Assembly: GCA_937989795.1 (NCBI GenBank)
Contig: CALKBB010000372.1
Coordinates: 1-13,712 of the forward strand
Length of the DNA: 13,712 nucleotides
Reading direction: 5' to 3'
Source of the DNA: an uncultured Collinsella sp.
GTDB lineage: Bacteria; Actinomycetota; Coriobacteriia; Coriobacteriales; Coriobacteriaceae
The notes under the pieces are model-generated. The model did no database searches and was not told the DNA's origin. It worked only from the letters and a program-made list of their open reading frames with translations. The translations under genes and the position numbers were made by a program. Each line of letters opens with the position of its first letter. Within the stretch, counting starts at the first letter, position 1. Below are positions 5,561-13,712 of this stretch, piece after piece.

Positions 5561-8224
5561 CTCTTGGACTTTGAGGGCTTCGGCCAGACTGACGCGCTTG
5601 ATAGAACGCGTGTGCAGCAGCGCCACGACCAGGTAGGTCGCAAAGCCAATGCCGACGCATGCAACCATGGACCAAGCGGGCACGTAGATCTCGATATTGC
5701 CGTTGTAGGCGAGCAGCATCGAGCGGAAGATGGCCGTGAGCGAGCCGATAATGACCGGCAGACTCAGCACGAGCGACGCCACCACGCACAGCGTGATCGA
5801 GCGGATGTACAGATGCGAGATCTCGCTATCGCGATAGCCAAAGACTTTCATGTAGCTGATCGACCGGGCGCTGTGGTCGATCACAGCCTTGGTCAGCAGG
5901 TACATAAACAGCAGGAAGATAAACACCGCGAGCCCAACCATCATTCCGATCATTTTGCTCATCATGCCGATAAACTGGTCGCCCACGGCGCGCATGTCGT
6001 CGGGCGTGGTGTCGCCGGCAAAGTAACGAGCATCGAGATCGAGCTTCTCGTCGCTCACATAGCCGTTAAAGTAGGCGGCGTCGTTGTCGAACAGCTCGTT
6101 AAAGTCGTCGATACTCATATAGATATTCATGTCCGACTTGGAGCCCCAGGCACAGTCCTTGCCCGCGTACTCAAGGGAATAATGCTCGCCCTCGTACTTG
6201 TCGCCGAGCGTGACCTTCTGGCCCTTGCTCCAGCCAAACTTATCGAGCAGACCGCCGCCAAAGACGACGCGTCCATCGCCGACGTTGAGGTCTTTCCAAT
6301 AGCGCGAATCGGATGAAATGCCGTAGACGGAAATCGTCTCCTCGCCATTACCATCGCCGCGGTCGTATTGCAGCTGGTAAACGGCGTATTTCTCGGCCTG
6401 CGCGATTGCGCCCGCGCCGTTGTCGGTCGTATTGACCGGGTGGATATCGTCGTTGTCAGTGTCGATCTTAGAGGCCTTGTCGATCAGGTCGATAGCCTCG
6501 TCACGGTCGCAGCCGAGGGCATCGGCAAGATCGTCAAGGCGCGCGTAGAGCGCATCTTTCTTGTCCTGGACCTTGGCAAGCGCGTCCTGCGCTGCGGTCA
6601 GGCTCTCGGCAGACGGAGATGCGGTCGCAGCATCGGCTGCCGCCTGCGCCGCATCGGCCGCGTCGTCAAGCTCGTCATCGGCATCCTGGGCGGCGGTGAG
6701 GAGCGCGCCGTCAACCGACTGCAAGCGCTCGAGTGCTGACCACTGCTCACGCTCCTCGGCAGTGCCCTCGAGCTCCAGTGGCGCCTTGAGCGTGTACTGG
6801 TGCTCGGCGACCAGGCTTGTCTCGAGGTTGTCCGCATAGTGCGTCATCGTGGGCAAAATCGCCAGGCCAAAGAGCAGTAGCAGCGAGGCAAACGCGATGC
6901 CCACGAAGAGCGTGGCGAAGTTGCCCAGGTTGCGCAGGAAGATACGCAGGCGGAAGCGGGAAACAAAACCCATGCGCTCCGGCAGCTGCAGGCCGCGCTT
7001 GGTGCCCGATTTGCCGCTCGCCTCGTGACGAAGGAACTGCAGCGGGGTCTTCCCCATCTTGCGAAGCAGGCCCACCAGCGTGATGAGGATGAGCGCGACG
7101 GCGGGAACCACGGCGCACTTCACAAAGATCTCCCAGCTCCAGTACACCTGGAAGGGCGGCAGGCTGTACGAACCGTAATAGAGGCTGCGCATGGGCTCGG
7201 TAAAAAACACAACGCCGAGCGCAGTGCCCAAAAGCGCCGCGACCACGCCCACGATGGCGGGAAGCGCCAGGTAGTGCAGCACGATCTCGCGTCGACGATA
7301 GCCGCTGGCGAGTAGCGTGCCGATGATGGCGCTCTCCTCCTCGATGGTGGCGTCAGTGAGCACCACAAAGACAAATGCCATGATCACGATGATGATGTCG
7401 AGCAACGTCATCCACATCATGGAGTCGCCGTCTACGTCGTCGCGCGCATAGCCAATGCCCTGATTGGAATCGGCATCGATCAGATCGTCCACGCGCGCAT
7501 CGGCATCGGTGAGCGCCTCTACCATATCCTGCTCGGCATCGGTGCGGTCCGCAACGGAAAGGTCGCGATCGGCAAAGGTGAAGGAGTAGGTGTAGGCAGG
7601 CGCGCCGCCGGCATCCTCGAGCGCGGCAAAGCCGCCATCGGTGACCTCGGCTACGCCGTACGTGATGGTGTTCACCGTAAAGTCCGAATTGTTGAGGAAC
7701 AGCGCCTGGCTATCGGGCTGGGTCATGATGCCGCAAATGGTGTAGGTTCGGCCCTCGAGCTCGACTTTATCGCCCACGGACAGGTTGTTATTGGTGGCAA
7801 AGACACGGTCGATGGCCACCTCGTCATCCGCCTTGGGCTGCTTGCCCTCACAGTAGGACGCAATGTCCACCTTAGCGCGGTGCGCATAGGTGCGCAGCGT
7901 GCGCTTGGTGCCGTCGTCGCCGGACGCCTTTTTGATGATGGCATCGATAGAGAAATTCTTGTAGAGCGTGACGCCGCCGACGTCGCCGGCAGCATCCTCG
8001 GCGGCCTTGAGCTGGTCTTTGGTGGCCTCGAAGGAGGTGGTCACGCGGCCATCCTCGATCGTGTACGCATCGCGCATGTCGTCGATAAGGCAGCCGATGG
8101 AATGCGCCGCGAGCAAAAAGCCCGAGGTGAGAGCGATGCTTCCGCACATAAGCAAAAAGATGCCCAGGTACTTGCCAATATTGCGGCGCAGCTCGCGCGG
8201 GAGACGTTTTGCGAGAGGTGTCAT
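5558..8224 (-). CDS. FtsX-type ABC transporter permease (large, two extracytoplasmic domains)
   Basis: The 888-residue protein is the membrane partner of the ATPase immediately upstream. Helix 1 (about 19-41) leads into a first extracytoplasmic domain (about 42-267). Helices then fall near 270-295, 325-350, 370-392 and 432-455; between the first two is the FtsX-type segment EEESAIIGTLLASGYRRREI. A second extracytoplasmic domain (about 456-755) starts with an Ala/Asp/Glu-rich, probably coiled-coil stretch (about 500-582). Three C-terminal helices lie near 758-780, 805-830 and 852-876, with SYMKVFGYRDSEI between the first two. Proteins of this type do not move solutes through a pore; they couple ATP hydrolysis to lipoprotein or peptide export or cell-wall control. 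The substrate is unknown. A TTG at 8239 would overlap the ATPase stop. I choose the ATG at 8224, which has an AGGCGG-like site and lies 8 bp after the ATPase gene. Confidence 0.92.
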   Translation of the reverse strand: MTPLAKRLPRELRRNIGKYLGIFLLMCGSIALTSGFLLAAHSIGCLIDDMRDAYTIEDGRVTTSFEATKDQLKAAEDAAGDVGGVTLYKNFSIDAIIKKASGDDGTKRTLRTYAHRAKVDIASYCEGKQPKADDEVAIDRVFATNNNLSVGDKVELEGRTYTICGIMTQPDSQALFLNNSDFTVNTITYGVAEVTDGGFAALEDAGGAPAYTYSFTFADRDLSVADRTDAEQDMVEALTDADARVDDLIDADSNQGIGYARDDVDGDSMMWMTLLDIIIVIMAFVFVVLTDATIEEESAIIGTLLASGYRRREIVLHYLALPAIVGVVAALLGTALGVVFFTEPMRSLYYGSYSLPPFQVYWSWEIFVKCAVVPAVALILITLVGLLRKMGKTPLQFLRHEASGKSGTKRGLQLPERMGFVSRFRLRIFLRNLGNFATLFVGIAFASLLLLFGLAILPTMTHYADNLETSLVAEHQYTLKAPLELEGTAEEREQWSALERLQSVDGALLTAAQDADDELDDAADAAQAAADAATASPSAESLTAAQDALAKVQDKKDALYARLDDLADALGCDRDEAIDLIDKASKIDTDNDDIHPVNTTDNGAGAIAQAEKYAVYQLQYDRGDGNGEETISVYGISSDSRYWKDLNVGDGRVVFGGGLLDKFGWSKGQKVTLGDKYEGEHYSLEYAGKDCAWGSKSDMNIYMSIDDFNELFDNDAAYFNGYVSDEKLDLDARYFAGDTTPDDMRAVGDQFIGMMSKMIGMMVGLAVFIFLLFMYLLTKAVIDHSARSISYMKVFGYRDSEISHLYIRSITLCVVASLVLSLPVIIGSLTAIFRSMLLAYNGNIEIYVPAWSMVACVGIGFATYLVVALLHTRSIKRVSLAEALKVQE

Positions 8225-8232
8225 GGCGCCGC

Positions 8233-8958
<726 letters not shown>

Positions 8959-8978
8959 TGTTAGCCTCGTACTACTTT

Positions 8979-9013
8979 ATGAGCGTAATAGTAAACCTTA
9001 GCGAACTATTTTG
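8979..9013. promoter_or_regulatory. AT-rich leader of the FtsX transporter operon with a short dyad
   Basis: This short AT-rich segment upstream of the ATPase gene holds AATAGT (8989-8994) and ACTATT (9006-9011), complementary arms with 11 bases between them. It is where the operon's promoter should lie, but I see no convincing -35/-10 pair. An operator is possible and not demonstrated. Confidence 0.25.
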
Positions 9014-9040
9014 GGGCGAGGCCGGGGATTTATTTCAGAC

Positions 9041-9070
9041 CAGTCATTGGGGACGTTCTTAAATGACTAG
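9041..9070 (-). repeat. 30-bp repeat, copy B (matches 5531-5560 inverted)
   Basis: CAGTCATTGGGGACGTTCTT followed by AAATGACTAG. The ends AGTCATT (9042-9048) and AATGACT (9062-9068) pair perfectly around a 13-base loop, so it can form a small hairpin. It lies four bases past the stop of the ABC-2 permease (9075) and upstream of the FtsX transporter operon. Confidence 0.7.
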
Positions 9071-9074
9071 GTGG

Positions 9075-10280
9075 CTAGGCGTGGGATTTGGTGCGTGCGA
9101 GGGCGAGGCCTGCGGCGGCGATGGCCACGGCGAAGAGTGCCGTGACGCCCAGGTCGCAGGCGATGTCGCCCAGCACGATGGACGTTAAATCCGAGGCGAG
9201 CGCCTTGCTGATCGCGTCGTTCACCCAAAACGTCGGCACAAAGTGCGCCACCGTCTGCACGGCCGATCCCATGAGCGACAGCGGCATCCAGGCGCCGCCC
9301 AAAAACGTCATGAGCATGCCGAGTAAGTTGCCCACGCCGTTGAGCAGCTCCTCGCGCGCACCCAGGCTCGACAGCGCAAAGCCAACGGCCAGCGGCGTGC
9401 ACGCCAGGGCAAACGTCGCTGCCAGCGCCAAGCACACACGGCCCACGCCGACCTCAGCGACCGCGCCGGCAAAGCCCACGACGCCCATCATGCTCGACAC
9501 AAACCAGATGCAGACGGAGATCACGGCGGCGGCCGCAAACACGGCAAGCGAGCGCCGGCGCTCGGAGATTGGACCGGCATCCATACGACGCACGCGCTCG
9601 GGCTCGTTCATGCCCGAGAACACCAGACCCACCGACACGATGACCGACGAGATAATCGCGTACGCACCAAAGTTGAAATACGACTCGAGCGTGGCGGCGG
9701 CCGTCGAGTCGACCTTGACCTGATCGATCTCGACCTCCGCACGCTTCGCGGCCGCATGCTCGGCCGCCTTGGCGACGTCACCGTTGGAGGCAGTGGGCTC
9801 AAGTGCCGCCGCAGCGCCCGCGAGCGAGATCCAGCGCGAGGCCTCGGCAGACGAAAGCGCCGCCGCCATGGTGCCGGAGCCGTACGTCACGTCGAGTTTG
9901 GGCAGGGACTCCCCCGCGCGAGCGGCCGCAACGAGGTCGCCCTCAAACCCCTCCGGGATAAAGAACACGCAGTCGGCGCTGCCCTTGGCGCTGTTGCTCT
10001 TGGAGAGCGCGTCCGCAAGGTCGTAGGTGTCGTCGCCGACGCCCGTGACCAGCTCAAAGCGCGAACCCAGATGCTTGGTAAGCGCACGCGAAAGGTCGCT
10101 GTCGTCGCGGTCGACCACAATCACGTTGGCATCGTAGGGCTTGTACTCGGTGAGCTGCGACGAGTTCCAGCTCACCGATGCCGCGATGAATACGCCCATG
10201 AGCGAGATGAACACCGTATAGATGAGCAGGTAGAACGGGTGCGCCAGCGCCATGCGAAGCGCGGTCTTAAAGGTGCTCAT
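9075..10280 (-). CDS. ABC-2 type permease, second subunit (LnrN-like)
   Basis: This 401-residue membrane protein has one N-terminal helix (about 14-36), an extracytoplasmic domain (about 37-205) and a C-terminal block of about five helices (205-395). The late GGAWMPLSLMG...HFVPTFWVNDAI segment is typical of ABC-2 (DrrB/YhfE-type) exporters. It is the third gene of the ATPase-permease-permease operon; the two permeases have similar topology and probably form a heterodimer. An in-frame TTG at 10295 is possible, but the ATG at 10280 has a strong AAGGAG site 5 bases away. With that start it overlaps the preceding gene by 14 bp, a sign of translational coupling. In B. subtilis the equivalent position is held by LnrN (YfiN). 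The drug-export role is inferred from that resemblance. Confidence 0.9.
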   Translation of the reverse strand: MSTFKTALRMALAHPFYLLIYTVFISLMGVFIAASVSWNSSQLTEYKPYDANVIVVDRDDSDLSRALTKHLGSRFELVTGVGDDTYDLADALSKSNSAKGSADCVFFIPEGFEGDLVAAARAGESLPKLDVTYGSGTMAAALSSAEASRWISLAGAAAALEPTASNGDVAKAAEHAAAKRAEVEIDQVKVDSTAAATLESYFNFGAYAIISSVIVSVGLVFSGMNEPERVRRMDAGPISERRRSLAVFAAAAVISVCIWFVSSMMGVVGFAGAVAEVGVGRVCLALAATFALACTPLAVGFALSSLGAREELLNGVGNLLGMLMTFLGGAWMPLSLMGSAVQTVAHFVPTFWVNDAISKALASDLTSIVLGDIACDLGVTALFAVAIAAAGLALARTKSHA

Positions 10281-11454
10281 AGCGGCTCCTTCCAAAGATC
10301 AGCGTGGCGGCGGCAACGAACAGCAGCGCCATAAGGACCAGTGCGCCGGCGCGAACGGCAAAGGGGCCCAGGTCCTCAAAGAAATACAGGCGGTTGAACA
10401 TGTCGCAGATAAGCTTGACGGGGTTGAGCCAGCACTCGGCAGGGCAGGCGCGGGCGACGTCGTCGGCAAGCGCCATCGCCGGCTCGCCGTAGAGGCCGGC
10501 GAACAGGGCGCACGTGGTAGCAAAGCCCGTAAGGATGCCGGACTTGGACGCCTTGCCGCCCTTAACGGGAAGCGTGCCCACAAAGAGCCCCAGGCCCGTG
10601 GCGGCAAGCGCGGAAGCGGCGCCGCCCACCAGACACAGTCCCTCGCGCCCGCCAAAGTCGACGCCCACGACCAGGCGCACATAGCCAATCGCGATCGTCA
10701 TCGAGGCAAAGGAGACCAGCCACGAGCCGACAAAGATGCCGGCCAGCGACGCCGTCTTGGAAAGGCCGCCCACGCAGCGGCGCGCGCCAAGGCCCGACAG
10801 ATTGGGCTGCAAATCGACGACGCTCAAGGCAGCAAACTCGGCAGACATCATCGCAACCAGGCCAAAGAGCGCGTAGTAGTAGATGACCGTGCCATCGGGC
10901 GTGGTGCGCGTCAGGCTAACGCGGCGGGTGCCGCCCTCTAGCGACAGGGCGCGCGCAACCGCCTCCGGGTCGGCGAGCGCCGCCGGGTTGTCCTGGGCAA
11001 TCTGGGACATGAGCTCGGCATTTTGCGTATACGAGCTTGCCACCGTCTCCAGAATGCTGCGGTCGGTGAGCACCGACGAGGCGCGCGAGTTGTCATAGCT
11101 CGAAAGCAGCGTGAGCTTGGGCGTGCCCGCGTCGTCGACCGTATAGATGCCCGCGACCTCGCCGGCCTTAAGCGCACGGTTCGCGTCGGCTGCATCGTCG
11201 CACTCGTGGATCTCGAGCAGCTGGTCGTCGCCCTCCTTGGCAAGCGACGTCGCCACATCCTTAAAGGTCGAGGCGTCCCAGGCTTCGTCAGCGACAACGG
11301 CCACCGGCACCGGGTCGATCTTGCCGTCGGAGCTGAGGTTCGCAAACATAAACATGAACATCGTGGAAAGCGCGACGGGAAAGATCGCGCCCCAAACCCA
11401 CGTGCTCGGCCGGCGCAGCAGCGTCTTGACCGTAATGATAATGGTGTTGAACAT
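10267..11454 (-). CDS. ABC-2 type permease, first subunit (LnrM-like)
   Basis: The 395-residue protein begins with a short cytoplasmic amphipathic segment (VKTLLRRPSTWVWG) and helix 1 (about 18-38). A 145-residue extracytoplasmic domain (about 39-185) follows, then about five helices from 190 to 390 and a basic C-terminus. This is the one-plus-five layout of ABC-2 exporters with a large first loop. The ATG at 11454 has an AGGGGG site about 5 bases upstream and lies 9 bp after the ATPase stop; its own 3' end overlaps the next permease gene. Order and length match the first permease of the LnrLMN operon. Sequence identity to that protein was not measured. Confidence 0.9.
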   Translation of the reverse strand: MFNTIIITVKTLLRRPSTWVWGAIFPVALSTMFMFMFANLSSDGKIDPVPVAVVADEAWDASTFKDVATSLAKEGDDQLLEIHECDDAADANRALKAGEVAGIYTVDDAGTPKLTLLSSYDNSRASSVLTDRSILETVASSYTQNAELMSQIAQDNPAALADPEAVARALSLEGGTRRVSLTRTTPDGTVIYYYALFGLVAMMSAEFAALSVVDLQPNLSGLGARRCVGGLSKTASLAGIFVGSWLVSFASMTIAIGYVRLVVGVDFGGREGLCLVGGAASALAATGLGLFVGTLPVKGGKASKSGILTGFATTCALFAGLYGEPAMALADDVARACPAECWLNPVKLICDMFNRLYFFEDLGPFAVRAGALVLMALLFVAAATLIFGRSRYEHL

Positions 11455-11463
11455 GACTGCCCC

Positions 11464-12402
11464 CTAGTCGCGCAGCTCGCGGCCGGTAATCTCGAGGAAC
11501 ACGTCGTTGAGGGTCGGCGGCTCGCTCCACACGCGGCCGAGTGCTACGTCGGCGGCGCGCAGCGTGTCGAGGATGTCGACCAGGTTATGCGGGCTCGCCT
11601 CGCAGGCGCAGACGAGCTCGCCGCCGGACAGCTCAACGCTGAGCACGTGCTCAAGGGCGCTCAGCCGCTCGACCGTGGCGGCCTCGGCGGCGCCGACCTC
11701 GACGGTCACGCGCTCGCCCATCTGAATCATGCGCTTGAGCTCGTCGTTGGTGCCCTGCGCCAGCACGCGGCCACCGTCCATGATCATGATGCGGCTGCAG
11801 ATTTGTTCGACTTCCTCCATGTAATGGCTGGTATACACCACCGTGGCGCCTTCGTCGCGCAGGCGGCAGATGCCCTCCAGGATGGCGTTGCGGCTCTGCG
11901 GGTCGACCGCCACCGTGGGCTCGTCAAAAAAGATGAGCTCGGGTTTGTGCGCGATGCCGCAGGCAATGTTGAGGCGACGCGCTAGGCCGCCCGAAAGCTT
12001 ACCGGGGCGAAACTTGGTAAAGTCGCCCAGCCCGACAAAGTCGATGGCCTCGTCGACCAGTGCGCGGCGACGCTTTCGATCGTTGACGTAAAGGCTGCAG
12101 AAATAGTCGATGTTCTCGCGCACGGTGAGCTCGTCGAATACCGCCACCTGCTGCGGCACCACGCCGATGCGGCGCTTGAGGTCGTAGCGGGTGGGCGTCA
12201 TGAGCTCGCTGAACAGCTCGATGGTGCCTTTGTCGTAGGCGAGCAGCTGCAGAATGCAGTTGATGGACGTGGTCTTGCCCGAGCCGTTGGGGCCCAGCAG
12301 GCCAAAGATCTCGCCGGGGGCGATGCTCAGGCTAAAGTGGTCGAGCGCGATAAGGTCGTCGTAGCGCTTGACGAGGTTTTCGACGTGGACGATGTCTGTC
12401 AT
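11464..12402 (-). CDS. ABC transporter ATPase of the drug-export type (LnrL-like)
   Basis: This 312-residue ATPase energises the two downstream permeases. Visible motifs are Walker A GPNGSGKT (37-44), Q-loop Gln84 in VVPQQ, signature LSGGLARR (136-143), Walker B LIFFDE (156-161) with Glu161, D-loop VDPQSRN, and His193 in TSHYMEEV. After about residue 215 a C-terminal domain of roughly 95 residues follows, as in DrrA/LnrL-type exporters. DEPTxAVDPQSRN recalls the LnrL clade's DEPTVGIDPQSRN; LARR replaces the usual MKQR/MKRR. A longer reading frame from 12468 exists, but its extra 22 residues look unlike protein. The ATG at 12402 has a GGAAGGG site 7 bases upstream and begins directly with the ABC domain. 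Expression is probably controlled by the divergent kinase and its partner regulator. Confidence 0.93.
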   Translation of the reverse strand: MTDIVHVENLVKRYDDLIALDHFSLSIAPGEIFGLLGPNGSGKTTSINCILQLLAYDKGTIELFSELMTPTRYDLKRRIGVVPQQVAVFDELTVRENIDYFCSLYVNDRKRRRALVDEAIDFVGLGDFTKFRPGKLSGGLARRLNIACGIAHKPELIFFDEPTVAVDPQSRNAILEGICRLRDEGATVVYTSHYMEEVEQICSRIMIMDGGRVLAQGTNDELKRMIQMGERVTVEVGAAEAATVERLSALEHVLSVELSGGELVCACEASPHNLVDILDTLRAADVALGRVWSEPPTLNDVFLEITGRELRD

Positions 12403-12479
12403 GAGGCGGCCCTTCCGTTGATTGCGGCCCGGTACGATTGCATCATCGCAGGAGCCGCCGGCGCGCACCAGTGAGCTTT

Positions 12480-12555
12480 GTCACGAGTGCGGGGCTTGGT
12501 CGCGTGGCCCGCCGGCGCCCCCGATTTGCCGTGCGGGAGGAATGTCACGGTTGCG
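12480..12555. promoter_or_regulatory. Paired direct repeats in the divergent control region
   Basis: GTCACGAGTGCG (12480-12491) and GTCACGGTTGCG (12544-12555) agree at 10 of 12 bases. Each is preceded by an identical CCGCCGGCGC, at 12455-12464 and 12509-12518. The region lies between the exporter operon and the kinase, where a response regulator would bind. High GC content makes the CCGCCGGCGC match less informative than the GTCACG pair. Confidence 0.3.
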
Positions 12556-12587
12556 CAGGCGGCCCCTCCACCACGCGCAGCTTCGCG

Positions 12588-12593
12588 TACAAT
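12588..12593 (+). promoter_or_regulatory. -10 box of the histidine kinase gene (leaderless start)
   Basis: TACAAT matches the -10 consensus at five of six bases. Its last base is seven positions before the A of the kinase ATG at 12600, the usual -10 to +1 distance. There is no clear -35 hexamer at 16-18 bp and no Shine-Dalgarno sequence. Confidence 0.5.
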
Positions 12594-12599
12594 ACCCGT

Positions 12600-13712
12600 A
12601 TGAACAGGCTTTTCGACAAATCGATTGTGCTGGCGTGCTGCATTGCGGCCGCGATGAGTCTTACTGTGGACGCTCGCCTGGTCGCGGCGTTTTGCCTTGG
12701 CGTTATTACCACCTCGCTGGCCGAGCTCGCGCAGAAGGATCGCACGTGCCGCACAAGCGAGGCCGCGAGCTACGCTTACATCATCGCGGCCGTCTTCATG
12801 CCGCCGTTTATGCCGTTTGCGCCTCTCGCCCTCTATGACATCGCGCGACGCGTGCGCCGCGAGCACGCCTGGGTCGCGCTGGGCATTGGCATCGCCTTTG
12901 TCTTTGCGCTCGTCGCGGACCTTCGTGCCGATGCGCTCACCTCCCGAACGCTCCTGCTGACCGCCATCCTTTCGGTTGCCGCCACCTTGTTGTCGCTACG
13001 TACCGCCCAGTTGGAGCGCGAGCAGCAGCGCATGCGCCGTACCCGCGACGAGCTGCAGGAACGAGCCCTCGCGCTCGAGGCGCGCAACCGCGATCTTGCC
13101 GACCGCCAGGACTACGAAGTCGAACTCGCAACACTCGCCGAACGCACCCGCATCGCGCGCGAGATCCACGACAATGTGGGCCACCAGCTCACGCGCGCCT
13201 CGCTGCAAGCCGAAGCCCTGCGCGTGGTCCACGCCGACGAGCCCGGCGTCGCCGCCGATTTCGCCGACGTCAAACGCACGGTTGACGAGGCGCTCCAGCT
13301 TGTGCGCACCAGCGTCCACGCGCTCAACGACAACGCTGTCGACCTTTCCGTGCAGCTCGAACGCATTGTCGAAGGCGCGTGCTCGAACGGCGGTCCGCAG
13401 ATTGAGCTTGAAGTTATGACCGAGCATGCACCCGCAAACGTCGCCAACTGCTTTGCGGCGATCCTGCGCGAGGCACTCTCCAACACCATGCGCCACGCTT
13501 GCGCCCAGACCGTCACTGTACGATGCATGGAGCATCCGTCGTTTTACCAGCTCATCGTTACCGACGATGGCGCGGGCGGGGTCCAAGCAAGCAGCCGCGG
13601 CGCCGCGGAGGGCATGGGGCTTGCCTCCATGCGCGAGCGCATCGAGGCGCTTGGCGGCACCTTCACCGCCGGCCCGCGCGCCGGTGCCGGCGGCTGGCGT
13701 GTGTTTGCCACC
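12600..13712 (+). CDS. NarL/DesK-type sensor histidine kinase (C-terminus cut by window edge)
   Basis: Translation from the ATG at 12600 runs 371 codons to the window edge with no stop; the catalytic core is essentially complete and probably only a few residues are missing. Three or four hydrophobic stretches (about 8-45, 57-80, 92-106, 117-134) form a membrane sensor with little outside it. A coiled coil follows (about 136-170). The HisKA_3 dimerisation box ERTRIAREIHDNVGHQ carries the phospho-acceptor His190. The ATPase domain has Asn295 in the N-box (EALSNTMRHA), DDGAGG (322-327) and EGMGLASMRERIEALGG (337-353). Such intramembrane-sensing kinases usually detect membrane or lipid stress, or membrane-active drugs. 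It is divergent from the ABC-2 exporter; a NarL-type response regulator is expected directly downstream. Annotation pipelines expecting a ribosome site could choose a later start. Confidence 0.9.
   Translation, partial: MNRLFDKSIVLACCIAAAMSLTVDARLVAAFCLGVITTSLAELAQKDRTCRTSEAASYAYIIAAVFMPPFMPFAPLALYDIARRVRREHAWVALGIGIAFVFALVADLRADALTSRTLLLTAILSVAATLLSLRTAQLEREQQRMRRTRDELQERALALEARNRDLADRQDYEVELATLAERTRIAREIHDNVGHQLTRASLQAEALRVVHADEPGVAADFADVKRTVDEALQLVRTSVHALNDNAVDLSVQLERIVEGACSNGGPQIELEVMTEHAPANVANCFAAILREALSNTMRHACAQTVTVRCMEHPSFYQLIVTDDGAGGVQASSRGAAEGMGLASMRERIEALGGTFTAGPRAGAGGWRVFAT

Noticed and set aside
9041..9070. Repeat copy B as a Rho-independent terminator for the exporter operon
   Set aside because: The stem is only seven perfect base pairs with a 13-base loop and no T-run follows on the minus strand.
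12403..12468. 22-residue N-terminal extension of the LnrL-like ATPase
   Set aside because: The ATG at 12402 has a good ribosome site and starts at the usual ABC-domain boundary; the extension looks non-protein and invades the control region.
12422..12838. 138-residue plus-strand frame over the kinase start
   Set aside because: It overlaps the kinase N-terminus in another frame, has no motif, and the kinase frame carries clear HisKA_3 and ATPase signatures.

Overview
The window is high-GC, densely packed bacterial DNA. Most of its ten complete and two partial genes lie on the minus strand. The mix of families, the codon use and the intergenic GGGGACGT-type repeats suggest an intestinal Coriobacteriia genome, most likely Collinsella or a near relative. 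That assignment is recognition from the sequence alone and was not tested by a search.

Left part (1-2784, minus strand). A 5'-partial-window gene encodes a small stand-alone domain resembling the N-terminus of cyanophycin synthetase. It lies 24 bp downstream of a CNNM/CBS/CorC-type membrane protein (617-1990). Next is a seven-helix hemolysin III/PAQR-type protein (2101-2784). A divergent alpha/beta hydrolase anchored by an N-terminal helix (2971-3936, plus) follows. Its promoter is unusually legible: TTGACG, 17 bp, CATAAT, flanked by two copies of a 14-bp palindrome, which points to repressor control. The hydrolase converges on a DUF362 / two-[4Fe-4S] protein (4187-5392, minus). Between them are a long nested inverted repeat and a clear bidirectional terminator.

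Middle part (5393-9074). Genes for a LolD/MacB-type ATPase (8233-8958) and its 888-residue FtsX-type permease (5558-8224) form a two-gene export or membrane-remodelling transporter. Each end of this block carries a copy of a roughly 30-bp repeat, in opposite orientations. The copy at 5531-5560 abuts a 59-bp near-perfect hairpin built from the same core. These look like REP/BIME-type elements.

Right part (9075-13712). An ATPase (11464-12402) and two ABC-2 permeases (10267-11454 and 9075-10280) are tightly coupled. In order, size and motifs they resemble the Bacillus LnrLMN (YfiLMN) drug exporter. Divergently, a NarL/DesK-type histidine kinase (12600 to the window end) has no Shine-Dalgarno sequence. 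A TACAAT box sits exactly where transcription would start on the A of its ATG, so the mRNA is probably leaderless. Kinase plus exporter suggests a self-contained sensing and efflux module of the LnrJK-LnrLMN kind; the response regulator would lie just beyond the window.

No tRNA, rRNA, CRISPR array or transposase gene is visible. No gene-free stretch exceeds 300 bp; the longest is 3937-4186, filled by the inverted repeat and terminator.
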